58,849 bases of DNA. Source: Candidatus Zipacnadia bacterium (GTDB lineage Bacteria; Armatimonadota; Zipacnadia; Zipacnadales; UBA5352). Below are positions 34,601-41,890 of the stretch, one piece after another. Made by a program: the position numbers and the translations under genes. The stretch is from contig JALGVE010000010.1 in NCBI GenBank assembly GCA_029820045.1, positions 1 through 58,849 on the forward strand, in the 5' to 3' direction. The stretch's first letter is position 1; the number at the start of each line of letters is the position of its first letter. Below the pieces are notes generated by a model. It ran no database searches. It saw only the letters and a program-made list of their open reading frames with translations, and had not been told where the DNA came from.

Positions 34601-35619
34601 ACCAGCTCGCGGAGGGGACGCTGGATGAGTACCGGGTCCTTGTGCTCTTCGACATCCACCTGATGAAGCGGGCCTCCGCCGAGATCATCCGCGAGTGGTG
34701 CAAGGCGGGCGGTATCATCATCGCGGACGAGGTCCCCTCGATGGATGAACTCAAGCAGCCGCTGGGGGTCTTCGAGCCGGTCTTCGGCCTTGCGGGCACC
34801 GGCGAGGTCAGAGAGGGACCCTTTGAGATGGAGGGAGGGCACAAGCTCTGGGGGATGCGCAGCTATGTCGCCGACGGGGCGGAGGAACGCGGAGCGAGAG
34901 TCGGCGATGCCCCCCTCGCGTTCGAGCACGACCTGGGGCAGGGCACTGCGTGGCTGCTGAACTACCCGGTGAAGGACTGCTACCTCGATGCGCTGGTGCG
35001 CGGCAACGAGAACAGGGACGCCGACCTGATCCTGGGGACCATTGATGACTGCCTGCGAGAGGGCCCCCCACCGAACGTCAGCTCCAGCAACCCGTGGATC
35101 GAGGCGGCGCTGCGGCAGACCGCGGACGGGGTCACCCTGGTGCTCCTGATCAACCACGAGAGCGAGGATGCCCTGACCCGGGTAGAGGTCCGCGGCGCGC
35201 CGGACGGGGGTATTGTCCGCGACCTGATAACGGGCGAGCGCCTCCCGCACGGCGCGGCGTACGCGATGGACCTGCGATGTCCATGGGGTACCACCCGCCT
35301 GCTCGGTATCTTCCCGTCCGATCCGAGCGGGACCGCGATAAGGGACCTACCTGCAACCGGGAAGCGGGGCGAGAGGGTGGACTACGCCGTGAGGGTCGGC
35401 GGCGCGGGCACTCGCGGGAACTACCTGCTGGAGATCACTGTCACCGGTCCCGACGGCGAACGTCGCGAGGCGTTCTGCGCTCGCACCTGCACGAGGCACG
35501 GCACCTGCGCACGCTCGATTCGTCTGCCCATCAACGCGGAAGAGGGTACGTGGACGATCGGCGCCCGAAGCCTGTGGGACGGCTCCGAGGCCCGCGCGAC
35601 CTTCACGGTGCAGGGCTGA
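31669..35619 (+). CDS. Very large secreted glycoside-hydrolase-like protein (beta-galactosidase/GH42-like layout)
   Basis: 1316 aa from ATG 31669 (GAGG eight bases upstream), where a signal peptide begins (MRHLIAVSLVALIPMTAIS); the track start is 25 codons too early. Residues ~20-125 are a GATase-like fold. Residues ~165-265 are a galactose-binding jelly roll (DNLYWVYLNGEQVGYHWSW). Ig-like sandwiches occupy ~390-580. Residues ~585-935 are a TIM barrel (MRMSKLTVLNKQ, VQGYMDEPFQ, SVNYDIYPYWS). Residues ~938-1100 are a second GATase-like domain resembling GH42 trimerisation domains (YRVLVLFDIHLMKRAS). Beta modules follow. E of GYMDEPF is a candidate catalytic acid. It is probably a secreted glycosidase; family and substrate are uncertain. 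Confidence 0.7.
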   Translation: MRHLIAVSLVALIPMTAISAPVHVLDMTTLTPAFPVEDALADLGERVQVSQPDVAQAQALEDVDVLLIDGGANLERLGLGAGGLQEFVRRGGGILVAGLPDALPRTNALWELLGEAAPADVPAADLFPSEAGNWMWIPPQQGETPDHIRYIRKVIEVTKPVKRAFIRCTVDNLYWVYLNGEQVGYHWSWYDNELWDIADKLKQGKNVVAFKGRNVDGPGGFFAQVGIEYEDGTRELIVSDKSWKFHIPEEEGWSSLEFDDSGWGTATSVTPMASKRVLPDTATKTEGDLALDASHPILNAIANRFGTEHFLRGVIPREGAAVIARVGDHPVMLASSFGEGRVVLIDAVTQPGGIGVGDMSDDLLATSILWLAGRADGLSIAEVAYPPAELTRADPCSLGFTLKTPQARVSCVLTATLTRDGQPLGDEWRFNLGPGIEPQTEERSVELRGYQAEGAYELSLTARDEQGDIIFHRDATTEVKNPVNLTLSVPANRYVTAEGARIDFQGAVEGEFPAGSVTTAKIIGPRGEELTALEGTPAEEGIVWSYEVPDLAEGEYQLVTQVTGEDGKIIDTSRLSFYVVPRLDLDDFFCTTMRMSKLTVLNKQAVEREIDDIIAHGFNTLTFSARRLGAAPGSPYDYAEDYAQRRGMAITYSFQGSFSLLRRDALPEVSVFSPEYKEALRPRIEKAIETCRLVPRLLNVQGYMDEPFQVSGKTFDDRPPARAEFKRRYGIEMPTREEAMKDPALWLKYVDFWSDGFAAGWRQSYAMVKEMYPDFWVELTHDSHNTFGAAGRDFKGSWAVDDVYHWGAPFDSVNYDIYPYWSIDFRLGKFREHPLPRMAGVHMAFAEMRNLAYTYDKKLGFWLESVATGGGNKNPNIGDIYWSPRELTYTAIAAGCDYLNTFWGIPQNDRWWQTYGETMNEVKQVAPLLTRSRVPRARAAFLFPRTQHVLLQEEYWNVMVGLEAFRQAYGELDCIHEDQLAEGTLDEYRVLVLFDIHLMKRASAEIIREWCKAGGIIIADEVPSMDELKQPLGVFEPVFGLAGTGEVREGPFEMEGGHKLWGMRSYVADGAEERGARVGDAPLAFEHDLGQGTAWLLNYPVKDCYLDALVRGNENRDADLILGTIDDCLREGPPPNVSSSNPWIEAALRQTADGVTLVLLINHESEDALTRVEVRGAPDGGIVRDLITGERLPHGAAYAMDLRCPWGTTRLLGIFPSDPSGTAIRDLPATGKRGERVDYAVRVGGAGTRGNYLLEITVTGPDGERREAFCARTCTRHGTCARSIRLPINAEEGTWTIGARSLWDGSEARATFTVQG

Positions 35620-35951
35620 GGGGGTTCAAGAACCTGTGCCGCAAAAGTGGGGCAGTCCGGAGACCGTCCCACTGTTAGCCCGCATTGTCCAGCAGCTCAC
35701 CCTCGGCGCCTATCCAGGGCGGTGGGCCGTTGGGGACTGACACCATTTCGGGCGTTCCCGCCCATGGGCGGGACCCGAAATGGCTGTCTGTCCCCCTGTA
35801 GGGGTGGCTGAGCCTCGCGCAACACACTGCCCCGGCGGCGCAAATGGCGGTCAGTGCACGACAACCACAGGAATAGGGCACTCTGCCCGATCTACGCCGG
35901 CCCCCATGCCTATCATCAATAATGCGGGTCAGAGGGCGACAGCCCCCGCTC
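35620..35951. other. Intergenic region between convergent genes
   Basis: 332 bp between converging stop codons. It contains a palindromic GGGGACTG element at 35732-35795 and otherwise nothing recognisable. Confidence 0.5.
35732..35795. repeat. GGGGAC-type palindromic element, nested
   Basis: The outer arms, GGGGACTGACA..CCATTTCGGG (35732-35752) and CCCGAAATGG..TGTCTGTCCCC (35774-35795), pair with few mismatches and enclose a perfect 18-bp palindrome TCCCGCCC-ATGGGCGGGA (35756-35773). The ends resemble those of the elements at 36988 and 41826. It lies between converging genes and could also act as a bidirectional terminator. Confidence 0.6.
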
Positions 35952-36944
35952 TCACGCCACGTAGACTACGGCCTCGTTCTGCACGGACTCGATGGCTGCG
36001 GCGATGACCTTTTGCGCCGCGAGGCCGTCCGCTCCCGAACCGTCAATCTCCGCCGGCGGCGTCCCCTGGGACACCTGGCGGGTGAAGGTGCGCAGCCGCT
36101 CGATGAAAGTGTCAACGAAGTCGCGGTAGCCGCCGAAGACCGGGTTGGTGTACACGACCTTCTGAGGATCGCCCGCCGGGTAAAGCGTGGCCTCCCGCCA
36201 CATGTCCTCCAGCACGAACCGGCCGCTCACGCCCGCCACCTCGCAGCGCTCCATGGGATGACCTCGCTCGATGTCGTAGCTCGCCGTGAGGTTCCCTACC
36301 GCGCCGCTCTCGAAGCGGGCGTTCATCTGCATCGTTGTCCAGATGCTGCGACCGGGCGCCTTCGTGGCGAAGCAGTGCACGGCCTCGATGTCCCCCGCGA
36401 AGTACCGCATCATGTCCACCGTGTGGGGGTTGAGGGCCTTCATCATGAACCACGGCGAACTCTCGTTGGGGTTCTTGATCCACATCGCCATGTTCACGAA
36501 CAACTGATGGCCGATACGCCCCTCCTCTACCCACTGCTTTGCCAGGCGCGCGGCGGGCGTGAACCGGTGGTTGAAGTCAATCCCGAAGCACAGGCCCTTC
36601 TCGCGCGCGAGCGCCACCATCTCCTCAGCCCGGGCTATCTCGTTACAGATCGGCTTCTCGCACAGCACGTGGCAGCCGGCGCCCAAGGCCTGCATGGTCG
36701 GCTCATAGTGATCGCTCCCGTACTCCACGCCGCCCGTGGCCACGCTGCACATGTCAGGCTGAAGGCTGTCAATCATCTCCTGGGCGTCGTAGAACGCCGG
36801 GACCTCCAGCCTCTCAGCCGCCGCGTCAGCGCGGTCGTGGAGGATGTCACAGACTCCCACCAGCTCGCTTAGAGGGTCTTGCTTGTAGATGTCGGCATGG
36901 CGATTACCGATCGGACCACAACCTATCACCGCAACTCTCAACAT
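35952..36944 (-). CDS. Gfo/Idh/MocA-family oxidoreductase
   Basis: 330 aa from ATG 36944 (MLRVAVIGCGPIGNRH). The track's extra 51 residues translate an inserted palindrome and a duplicated gene end, so they are not real. It has the Rossmann motif GCGPIGNRHA, E-K-P in CEKPICNEIAR, and the catalytic-domain motifs NHRFTPAARLAKQW and ALNPHTVDMMRYFAGD. It is closely related to the protein at 40583-41578, sharing the NHRFTP and HxxDVMRYFAGD layout. It is the last gene of the minus-strand sugar cluster. The start lies in a 50-bp segment that is repeated at the end of the upstream sulfatase gene. Confidence 0.88.
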   Translation of the reverse strand: MLRVAVIGCGPIGNRHADIYKQDPLSELVGVCDILHDRADAAAERLEVPAFYDAQEMIDSLQPDMCSVATGGVEYGSDHYEPTMQALGAGCHVLCEKPICNEIARAEEMVALAREKGLCFGIDFNHRFTPAARLAKQWVEEGRIGHQLFVNMAMWIKNPNESSPWFMMKALNPHTVDMMRYFAGDIEAVHCFATKAPGRSIWTTMQMNARFESGAVGNLTASYDIERGHPMERCEVAGVSGRFVLEDMWREATLYPAGDPQKVVYTNPVFGGYRDFVDTFIERLRTFTRQVSQGTPPAEIDGSGADGLAAQKVIAAAIESVQNEAVVYVA

Positions 36945-36986
36945 GGGCTTGTGACACTTCCTGTCAGTGCGATTTGGCCTGAAGTC
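36937..36986. repeat. 50-bp direct repeat, left copy
   Basis: It matches 37077-37126 with three mismatches. It contains the start codon of the oxidoreductase and a copy of the sulfatase 3' end (the reverse of LQAKSH-stop). It flanks the palindromic element at 36988-37075. Confidence 0.75.
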
Positions 36987-36987
36987 A

Positions 36988-37075
36988 GGAAAAAGGGGAC
37001 AGTCACCTATTTCCCCGTCACGCCTTGTAACGAGCAAGAGTGAAGGCAGGGAAATAGGTGACTGTCCCCCTTTTC
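36988..37075. repeat. Palindromic insertion (GGGGACAGTCACC type)
   Basis: Arms of about 28 bp (36988-37015 and 37048-37075; GGGGACAGTCACCTATTTCC and complement) pair with a single mismatch around a 32-base loop. It sits exactly between two copies of a 50-bp gene-boundary sequence, which looks like an insertion with a long flanking duplication. No transposase is present, so it would be a non-autonomous, MITE-like element. Confidence 0.7.
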
Positions 37076-37076
37076 C

Positions 37077-37126
37077 CTCAACATGGACTTGTGACACTTC
37101 CTGTCAGTGCGACTTGGCCTGGAGTC
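37077..37126. repeat. 50-bp direct repeat, right copy
   Basis: This copy holds the genuine 3' end of the sulfatase-like gene (stop at 37104-37106). It also carries a vestigial ATG-TTG sequence matching the start of the downstream oxidoreductase. Confidence 0.75.
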
Positions 37127-38513
37127 GGGCGGCCTGCTTGGGGTCGCCGATGTGAAGCGTGTCATAGGCCTGCTGGCTGCTCTCGAATGCAGGGCCGACC
37201 TCGGGGTGGCCGTGCCAGGCCGTCTGCGTCAGCATCGGGTTAGTGATGCCCTCCTCCTCTTCGCGCCGCGCAATGAAGGCTTCCATCCGCCCTCTGAGCA
37301 GATCAACCACCTCGGGCAGCTCGTCGGCCAAGTTGTTGTTCTCGTCCGGGTCCTCGACCAGGTTGTAGAGCTCGACCGGGGGCTTGAAGTGGAAGTCCGG
37401 CTCCAGCGCTACGATGAGCTTCCATTCCGGCGTGCGCCAGCCGTGCTTGCGCATCCAGGTGCATTCCGTGATGTAGAACTCGGGCCCGAAGCTCGCCTCT
37501 TCGCCGCGCACGAGTTGCATGAGCGAGCGCCCGTCGAACTTCCGCCTCGTCCTGGTCCCGATAAGCTCGAGCAGCGTCGGCACCAGGTCCTTATGCTGCG
37601 TGTAACCCTTGATGCGCAGGCCGGCGGGGACCTTCTTGGGGTAGCGGATAATGAGCGGCACGCGCAGCGTCACGTCGTAGATACCGTGATGGTCAAACCA
37701 GCATTCGTGATCGTAGAGCGTCTCCCCGTGGTCGGCGTTGACGACCACGATGGTGTCATCGAGGATGTCCATGTACTCCAGGGCGGTGAAGATAGTCTTG
37801 ATGCAGGCATCCATGTACGCGACAGCGCCGTCGTACTGCGCGATGATATAATCCTTGTCCGTGACACCCGGCGGCATCCAACTCGCGAAGTAGTCGCGGA
37901 AGGGCTTGAACGCGAAGACCGGCTCCATGGACTTGTTCTTCGGATCGCACTCGTCCCCGTGATAGAACATGCGCTCATAAGGCTCCGGTGGCAGGTACGG
38001 CGAATGTGGGTCCATGTGGCGCAGCAGCATGAAGAATGGCTTCTCAGACGCCGCCAGCCGTTCCAGCTCGGGGATCGCCACCTTGTTCAGATTCTGGGCC
38101 TTCGGGCTGCGCCCGTCCTTTCCTGCGCCCCAACCTTCGTAGTTAAGATAGTTGTTGAACCCGCGCGAGGCCGGGTTGCCCGTGAAGCCGACGCAACTCG
38201 TCTCGTACCCTATCCCGCGCAGGATCTCGGGGAGCGTCTTGATCTTGTCAGTCAGCGGCCCCTGATGGCGCAGGGCCACGCACTCCGTACCAAAGCAGTC
38301 GCGCCCGGTCAGCATCGAGGCGTACCCCGAAGTGGTGGGAACGTGCGGGCAGAAGTTGTTCTCGAAAAGGGTGCCGCCCTCGGCGAAGCGGTCAATATGC
38401 GGCGTCGTGTGACGGTGATAGCCGTAGCAGCTCATGTGGGTGGCCAGGAGCGAATCGATGGCTATCATGAGCAGGTTCGGTCTGTCCTTCTTCGCGGTTG
38501 CACGCTTGGGCAT
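37104..38513 (-). CDS. Sulfatase-family hydrolase with Thr at the formylglycine position
   Basis: 469 aa, no signal peptide. It has the alkaline-phosphatase-superfamily fold: metal ligand Asp20 in LLMIAIDSLLATHMSCYG, NADHGETLYDH with the Asp-His metal pair, and the basic RVPLIIRYP region. At the site where sulfatases have C/S-x-P/A-x-R it reads T60-T-S-G-Y before ASMLTGR. The Cys/Ser needed for formylglycine is therefore replaced by Thr and the Arg by Tyr. Thr nucleophiles occur in other superfamily members such as nucleotide pyrophosphatases and phosphonoacetate hydrolase. It may be a phosphodiesterase-like or inactive relative rather than a true sulfatase. It sits in the minus-strand oxidoreductase cluster. 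Confidence 0.85.
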   Translation of the reverse strand: MPKRATAKKDRPNLLMIAIDSLLATHMSCYGYHRHTTPHIDRFAEGGTLFENNFCPHVPTTSGYASMLTGRDCFGTECVALRHQGPLTDKIKTLPEILRGIGYETSCVGFTGNPASRGFNNYLNYEGWGAGKDGRSPKAQNLNKVAIPELERLAASEKPFFMLLRHMDPHSPYLPPEPYERMFYHGDECDPKNKSMEPVFAFKPFRDYFASWMPPGVTDKDYIIAQYDGAVAYMDACIKTIFTALEYMDILDDTIVVVNADHGETLYDHECWFDHHGIYDVTLRVPLIIRYPKKVPAGLRIKGYTQHKDLVPTLLELIGTRTRRKFDGRSLMQLVRGEEASFGPEFYITECTWMRKHGWRTPEWKLIVALEPDFHFKPPVELYNLVEDPDENNNLADELPEVVDLLRGRMEAFIARREEEEGITNPMLTQTAWHGHPEVGPAFESSQQAYDTLHIGDPKQAARLQAKSH

Positions 38514-38573
38514 GGTAAGACCCCCTCACTGCTCAGATGGGTACGTGCCCGGGTCGGAGTCGGTCCACGGAGG

Positions 38574-39635
38574 TCACACTGCGGCGATGGCTTCGTCGTC
38601 GAGACTAACGCGCCTCCCCTCGCGGGCCGAGACGTAGCAGGCCAGCACCATCCGCAGTGCCATGCGCCCCTCCTCGGCCGTCGCGATCGGTGGCCGCCGC
38701 CCCTGGAGGAACTCTGTCAGCGGCCCCGCCAGCCCGGCGATGCGTTCGCCATGGCCGGCCGGGGTCGGGATCTCGCTGCAGGTCCACTCGCGGCTCTGCG
38801 CCAGGTACCACTTCAGACCGCACGCGCCCTCCGGGCGCGGCACATTGCAGCTCGGCGCGTCCCCGTAGTTGTGAATGATGGAGCCGCGTTCGGCGACGAT
38901 CTCCGTCGTGTTCTCACCCGCGAGATTCGTGAACGAGCAGCACACTTCGGCCAACGGCCCACCCGGGTACCGGAACACGGCGATGCCGTTGTCCATCGGC
39001 ATCCTCGGGTTGTAGAGGGACTCCATCTCCGCGGTGACGGTCTCAGGCTCACCCAGCAGCCAGAGAATGAAGTCAATCGCATGGGCGGCGTCGTCCGCCC
39101 AGATGTCGCGGTTGAGGGAGGGGTCAACATGCCACGAGTCCGCAAAGGCACTGTTTAGCCCCAACCCCAACCCGTGCCGGCGGCGCACCATGAAAACCTG
39201 CCCCAACTCTCCGCTGTCCAGCAGCTCCTTCATCTTCAGGTTCTGCGGGTCCGCACGCATCTGCCACGCCATGGTGAAGGGCACACCGTGGCGCTCCACG
39301 GCGGCCACGATGCGGTCGGCCTCCGACATGGTGAGGGCCATCGGCTTCTGCAACACGATGGCCTTCCCGGCGGCGGCCGCCTGCTCGACCAGGTCGGCGT
39401 GCATGGAGGTCTCGGCGGCGATGACCACCGCGCTTATCTCCTCGCGCCTGAGAAGGGCCTCCAGCTCTTCGTCGCCCTGGATCCCGTGCTCCGAAGTAGC
39501 CTGGCTCAGACGCTCCACGTCATGGTCCCAGCCTGCGACCACCTCGACCCCCATCGAGGGGTCCGCGCGCCACTGATTGCAGTAGGAGTTCACATGGCCG
39601 TGTGCGAAGCCGACGATGCCGATGCCGAGGGGCAT
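38574..39635 (-). CDS. Gfo/Idh/MocA-family oxidoreductase (QKP variant)
   Basis: 353 aa. GGGAG lies six bases before the ATG. The nucleotide-binding start is GIVGFAHGHVNSY. At the usual E-K-P it has Q-K-P (VLQKPMALTMSEADR), keeping the catalytic-region Lys. The C-terminal domain contains ADDAAHAIDFILWLLGEP, corresponding to the catalytic His region, and AVFRYPGGPLAEV. It is divergent from its neighbours and likely acts on another sugar derivative. It lies between the isomerase and the Thr-type sulfatase, with gaps of about 43 and 60 bp, so it is probably co-transcribed. Confidence 0.87.
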   Translation of the reverse strand: MPLGIGIVGFAHGHVNSYCNQWRADPSMGVEVVAGWDHDVERLSQATSEHGIQGDEELEALLRREEISAVVIAAETSMHADLVEQAAAAGKAIVLQKPMALTMSEADRIVAAVERHGVPFTMAWQMRADPQNLKMKELLDSGELGQVFMVRRRHGLGLGLNSAFADSWHVDPSLNRDIWADDAAHAIDFILWLLGEPETVTAEMESLYNPRMPMDNGIAVFRYPGGPLAEVCCSFTNLAGENTTEIVAERGSIIHNYGDAPSCNVPRPEGACGLKWYLAQSREWTCSEIPTPAGHGERIAGLAGPLTEFLQGRRPPIATAEEGRMALRMVLACYVSAREGRRVSLDDEAIAAV

Positions 39636-39678
39636 TCCTGGCTCCCTTCTCTTGGGCGGCCAGCGTCACTGCTGCGCC

Positions 39679-40482
39679 CTATCTCCCGCCGCAGGCCTTG
39701 AAACAGGCGTTCAGATAGCCGTAGCTCTCCGCCGCGATGATTGCCTGACGGTTCAGCTCATAGTCCTTCGCACCGATGATCTCGAGGTCCACGGGGCCAT
39801 CGTATCCCGCGTCCACGAGAACCTGGCAGTAGCCCATGAGATCAATCTCCCCGCGTCCACAGGCCTGCAGCTCCGGAGGGCCCGGACTCGGCCCCGGCCC
39901 GACGCAGTCGCGAATGTGCACATGCCTGACGCGGGATATGACCTGCTTCAGCGCCTCTTTGGGGACCTCGCCGGCGCGGTGAATATGGCTCGGGTCCATG
40001 TCTATCCCGAAGGCGGGCGAGGACACGCCCTCCATGACCTGGAGAGTTGTCGGGGTACTGTGCACCGCTCTCCCCACGTGCGCCTTCATGCACAGAGTTA
40101 CGCCGAACTCCTCGGCCTTCGCGGCCATCGCGTTCAGGTGGTCAACAAGTCGGGCCATGTCGTCAGCGTTGTCCTGATCGTAGCCTTGGGGCCCGATGTT
40201 CACAACGGGAATGCCGATCTCGGCGCCCGCCTCAAAGGCTGGCAGCAACCTGTCCTCGACACTCGCCCCCACCTCCATGGCGTTGAGCGGCAGTTCCAGC
40301 TCCTCGACCAGGGCTTTGATCTCGGAAGCGTGATTCTTCCAGTCGTCCAGCGGCAGGTGGTTAGCCATGCCCGCAAGGGCCGATATCTCGGCCGCGTCAT
40401 ACCCGGCCCACTTAATGTGCTCCATGGCGGTGCGCACATCGCGCTCGCCGAACAACACGGTATTCGCGCCCAGCTTGATCAT
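39679..40482 (-). CDS. Sugar phosphate isomerase/epimerase-like TIM barrel
   Basis: 267 aa from ATG 40482 (AAGGAG eight bases upstream). It has the xylose-isomerase-like/AP-endonuclease-2 barrel pattern: IKLGANTVLF, YDAAEISALAGM, CMKAHVGRAVHSTP, FGIDMDPSHIHRAG, VRHVHIRDC and GPVDLEIIGAKD. The last two motifs, with the upstream Glu and His residues, give the divalent-metal site expected of the family. Members isomerise or epimerise free or phosphorylated sugars, often converting the 3-keto-type products of Gfo/Idh/MocA dehydrogenases. Its place between two such dehydrogenases fits that role. The exact reaction is unknown. Confidence 0.85.
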   Translation of the reverse strand: MIKLGANTVLFGERDVRTAMEHIKWAGYDAAEISALAGMANHLPLDDWKNHASEIKALVEELELPLNAMEVGASVEDRLLPAFEAGAEIGIPVVNIGPQGYDQDNADDMARLVDHLNAMAAKAEEFGVTLCMKAHVGRAVHSTPTTLQVMEGVSSPAFGIDMDPSHIHRAGEVPKEALKQVISRVRHVHIRDCVGPGPSPGPPELQACGRGEIDLMGYCQVLVDAGYDGPVDLEIIGAKDYELNRQAIIAAESYGYLNACFKACGGR

Positions 40483-40582
40483 GTAAGGCACTCCTTGTCC
40501 TCCGACCACCGACTTCCAACTGACGACTTTGCCGGTTGCCGTTGGTCCGCGCTCGGTTGTCCGTTGTCCGAATCGGGGCCTA

Positions 40583-41578
40583 CTACGCCTCGGGGACCTC
40601 GATCACCTTGTTCGTCTCCCACGATTTGATGCACGCCTCGATGACCAGTTGGACCTTGAGGGCGTCCTCGGCCTTCGCGTCAACTTTCTCGGGTGGCGTT
40701 CCCTTCCGCAGGTCGTCCACCCAAGCTCCGATGCGCGAGGCGAAGGTGTCAGGGAAGGCGTTCATACCTCCCAGGTGCTCATAGCATTCCACCTGGTTCG
40801 AGTTGCGCGGATAGAACGACAGCTTCTCGCACGCCTCGTTGATGACCACGCGGCCCTTGGAGCCGACGAGTTCCAGCGTCTCCAGGCCGTAGCTGCCGCC
40901 GGCGTCGTAGCTCCCGGTCAGGTGCCCGATGACGCCATTCTTGAAGAGCAGGTTAGCCTGGAGGTTGGACCAGATGGTGCGTCCCTCTCCCTTCTTGAAG
41001 AAGGCCTGCACCTTGTCGTAGTCCCCCGCGAAGTAGCGCATAACGTCGAGCGAGTGCGGGTGCAGCGCACGGATGTGGAAGTGCGGGCTGCTCTCGACCG
41101 GATTGTTGATCCACATCGTCATGTTGACGATGTTGAGTTCGCCCAGGCGCCCCTTGTCCAGCCATTGCTTCGCCCGGACGGCGCTGGGCGTGAAGCGATG
41201 GTTCAGGTTTATCGCGTAGGGGATGTTCTTTTTCTTACCCAGGGCTACCATCTTGCGCGCCTCGGGGATCTTGTTTGAGATCGGCTTTTCGCCCAGCGTA
41301 GGAATGCCGGCCTCGAGCAGCTCCATGGTCGGCTTGTAGTGGTCGCCGCCGTTCTCCTCGCCCTTGGTGCACATACTGGCGGCGTCAATCGCGATGCCGC
41401 TCGCCAGCATCTCCTTGATGCTGTAGAAGGGCGTGGCGTCATAGGCTTCGGCGGCTTTGTCGGCCTTTTCCTCGATGATATCACAGACGGCGACGACCCG
41501 CGCGTGCTTGTTCTCCTGGTAGCACTGGGCGTGCCTGTTGCCGATGCCGCCCATCCCGACGACAGCTATCTTGAGCAT
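40583..41578 (-). CDS. Gfo/Idh/MocA-family oxidoreductase
   Basis: 331 aa. GGAG lies eight bases before the ATG. The Rossmann motif is VVGMGGIGNRHAQCY, E-K-P lies in TLGEKPISNKIPEA, and the catalytic region reads NLNHRFTPSAVRAKQW and ALHPHSLDVMRYFAGD. It is a paralogue of the product at 35952-36944. It probably oxidises a glycan-derived monosaccharide or works together with the isomerase 100 bp downstream. Confidence 0.88.
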   Translation of the reverse strand: MLKIAVVGMGGIGNRHAQCYQENKHARVVAVCDIIEEKADKAAEAYDATPFYSIKEMLASGIAIDAASMCTKGEENGGDHYKPTMELLEAGIPTLGEKPISNKIPEARKMVALGKKKNIPYAINLNHRFTPSAVRAKQWLDKGRLGELNIVNMTMWINNPVESSPHFHIRALHPHSLDVMRYFAGDYDKVQAFFKKGEGRTIWSNLQANLLFKNGVIGHLTGSYDAGGSYGLETLELVGSKGRVVINEACEKLSFYPRNSNQVECYEHLGGMNAFPDTFASRIGAWVDDLRKGTPPEKVDAKAEDALKVQLVIEACIKSWETNKVIEVPEA

Positions 41579-41728
41579 GGTTCACTCTCCGTAGGAGGTC
41601 TAATGTCGCGTACTCCGGCCCGCTGTCCTGACTACGGCACACCTACGTCGCTGCCATTATATCCCCGACGGGGCAGCAGTCAACCGCCGAGGCAAGAAGC
41701 ACGCGCAGCCCTGCCCGCTCAGCGGCGC

Positions 41729-41750
41729 GGGCCGGGCTGAAGCCCGGCCC
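41729..41750. repeat. Perfect GC-rich hairpin
   Basis: GGGCCGGGCT-ga-AGCCCGGCCC, a 10-bp stem with a 2-base loop. Confidence 0.6.
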
Positions 41751-41768
41751 CTCCATGCGACCGCCCGC

Positions 41769-41791
41769 GTAGGTCGGGCCTTCTAGCCCGA
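41769..41791. repeat. Dispersed GTAGGTCGGGC repeat copy
   Basis: It matches the left arm at 24763 with one substitution. It contains TCGGGC-cttcta-GCCCGA. Confidence 0.6.
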
Positions 41792-41825
41792 TTCTCAAGG
41801 CGGCACGGCACAGATCCCCGACCTC

Positions 41826-41875
41826 GGGGACTGTCCCCTTCTTCGCGTTGTTTGCGAAAAAGGCGGACTGTCCCC
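41826..41875. repeat. GGGGACTG palindromic element, imperfect
   Basis: GGGGACTGTCCCCTTCTTCGC and GCGAAAAAGGCGGACTGTCCCC form an imperfect hairpin around gttgttt. The terminal GGGGACTG/CAGTCCCC-like motif is shared with the elements at 35732 and 36988. Confidence 0.5.
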
Positions 41876-41890
41876 CTCTCGCCCGAGGTC

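Larger units (their letters stand above)
41579..41890. other. Intergenic region with three repeat types
   Basis: 312 bp. It contains the GGGCCGGGCT-ga-AGCCCGGCCC hairpin (41729-41750), a GTAGGTCGGGC-family copy (41769-41791) and a GGGGACTG palindrome (41826-41875). No gene was seen. Confidence 0.55.

Noticed and set aside
36988-37075. Simple rho-independent terminator of the sulfatase gene
   Set aside because: The hairpin arms are ~28 bp with a 32-base loop and flanking 50-bp duplications, which fits an insertion better.
35952-37097. 381-aa start for the oxidoreductase
   Set aside because: The extra N-terminus translates the palindromic insertion and the duplicated sulfatase end; MLRVAVIG is the family's natural start.
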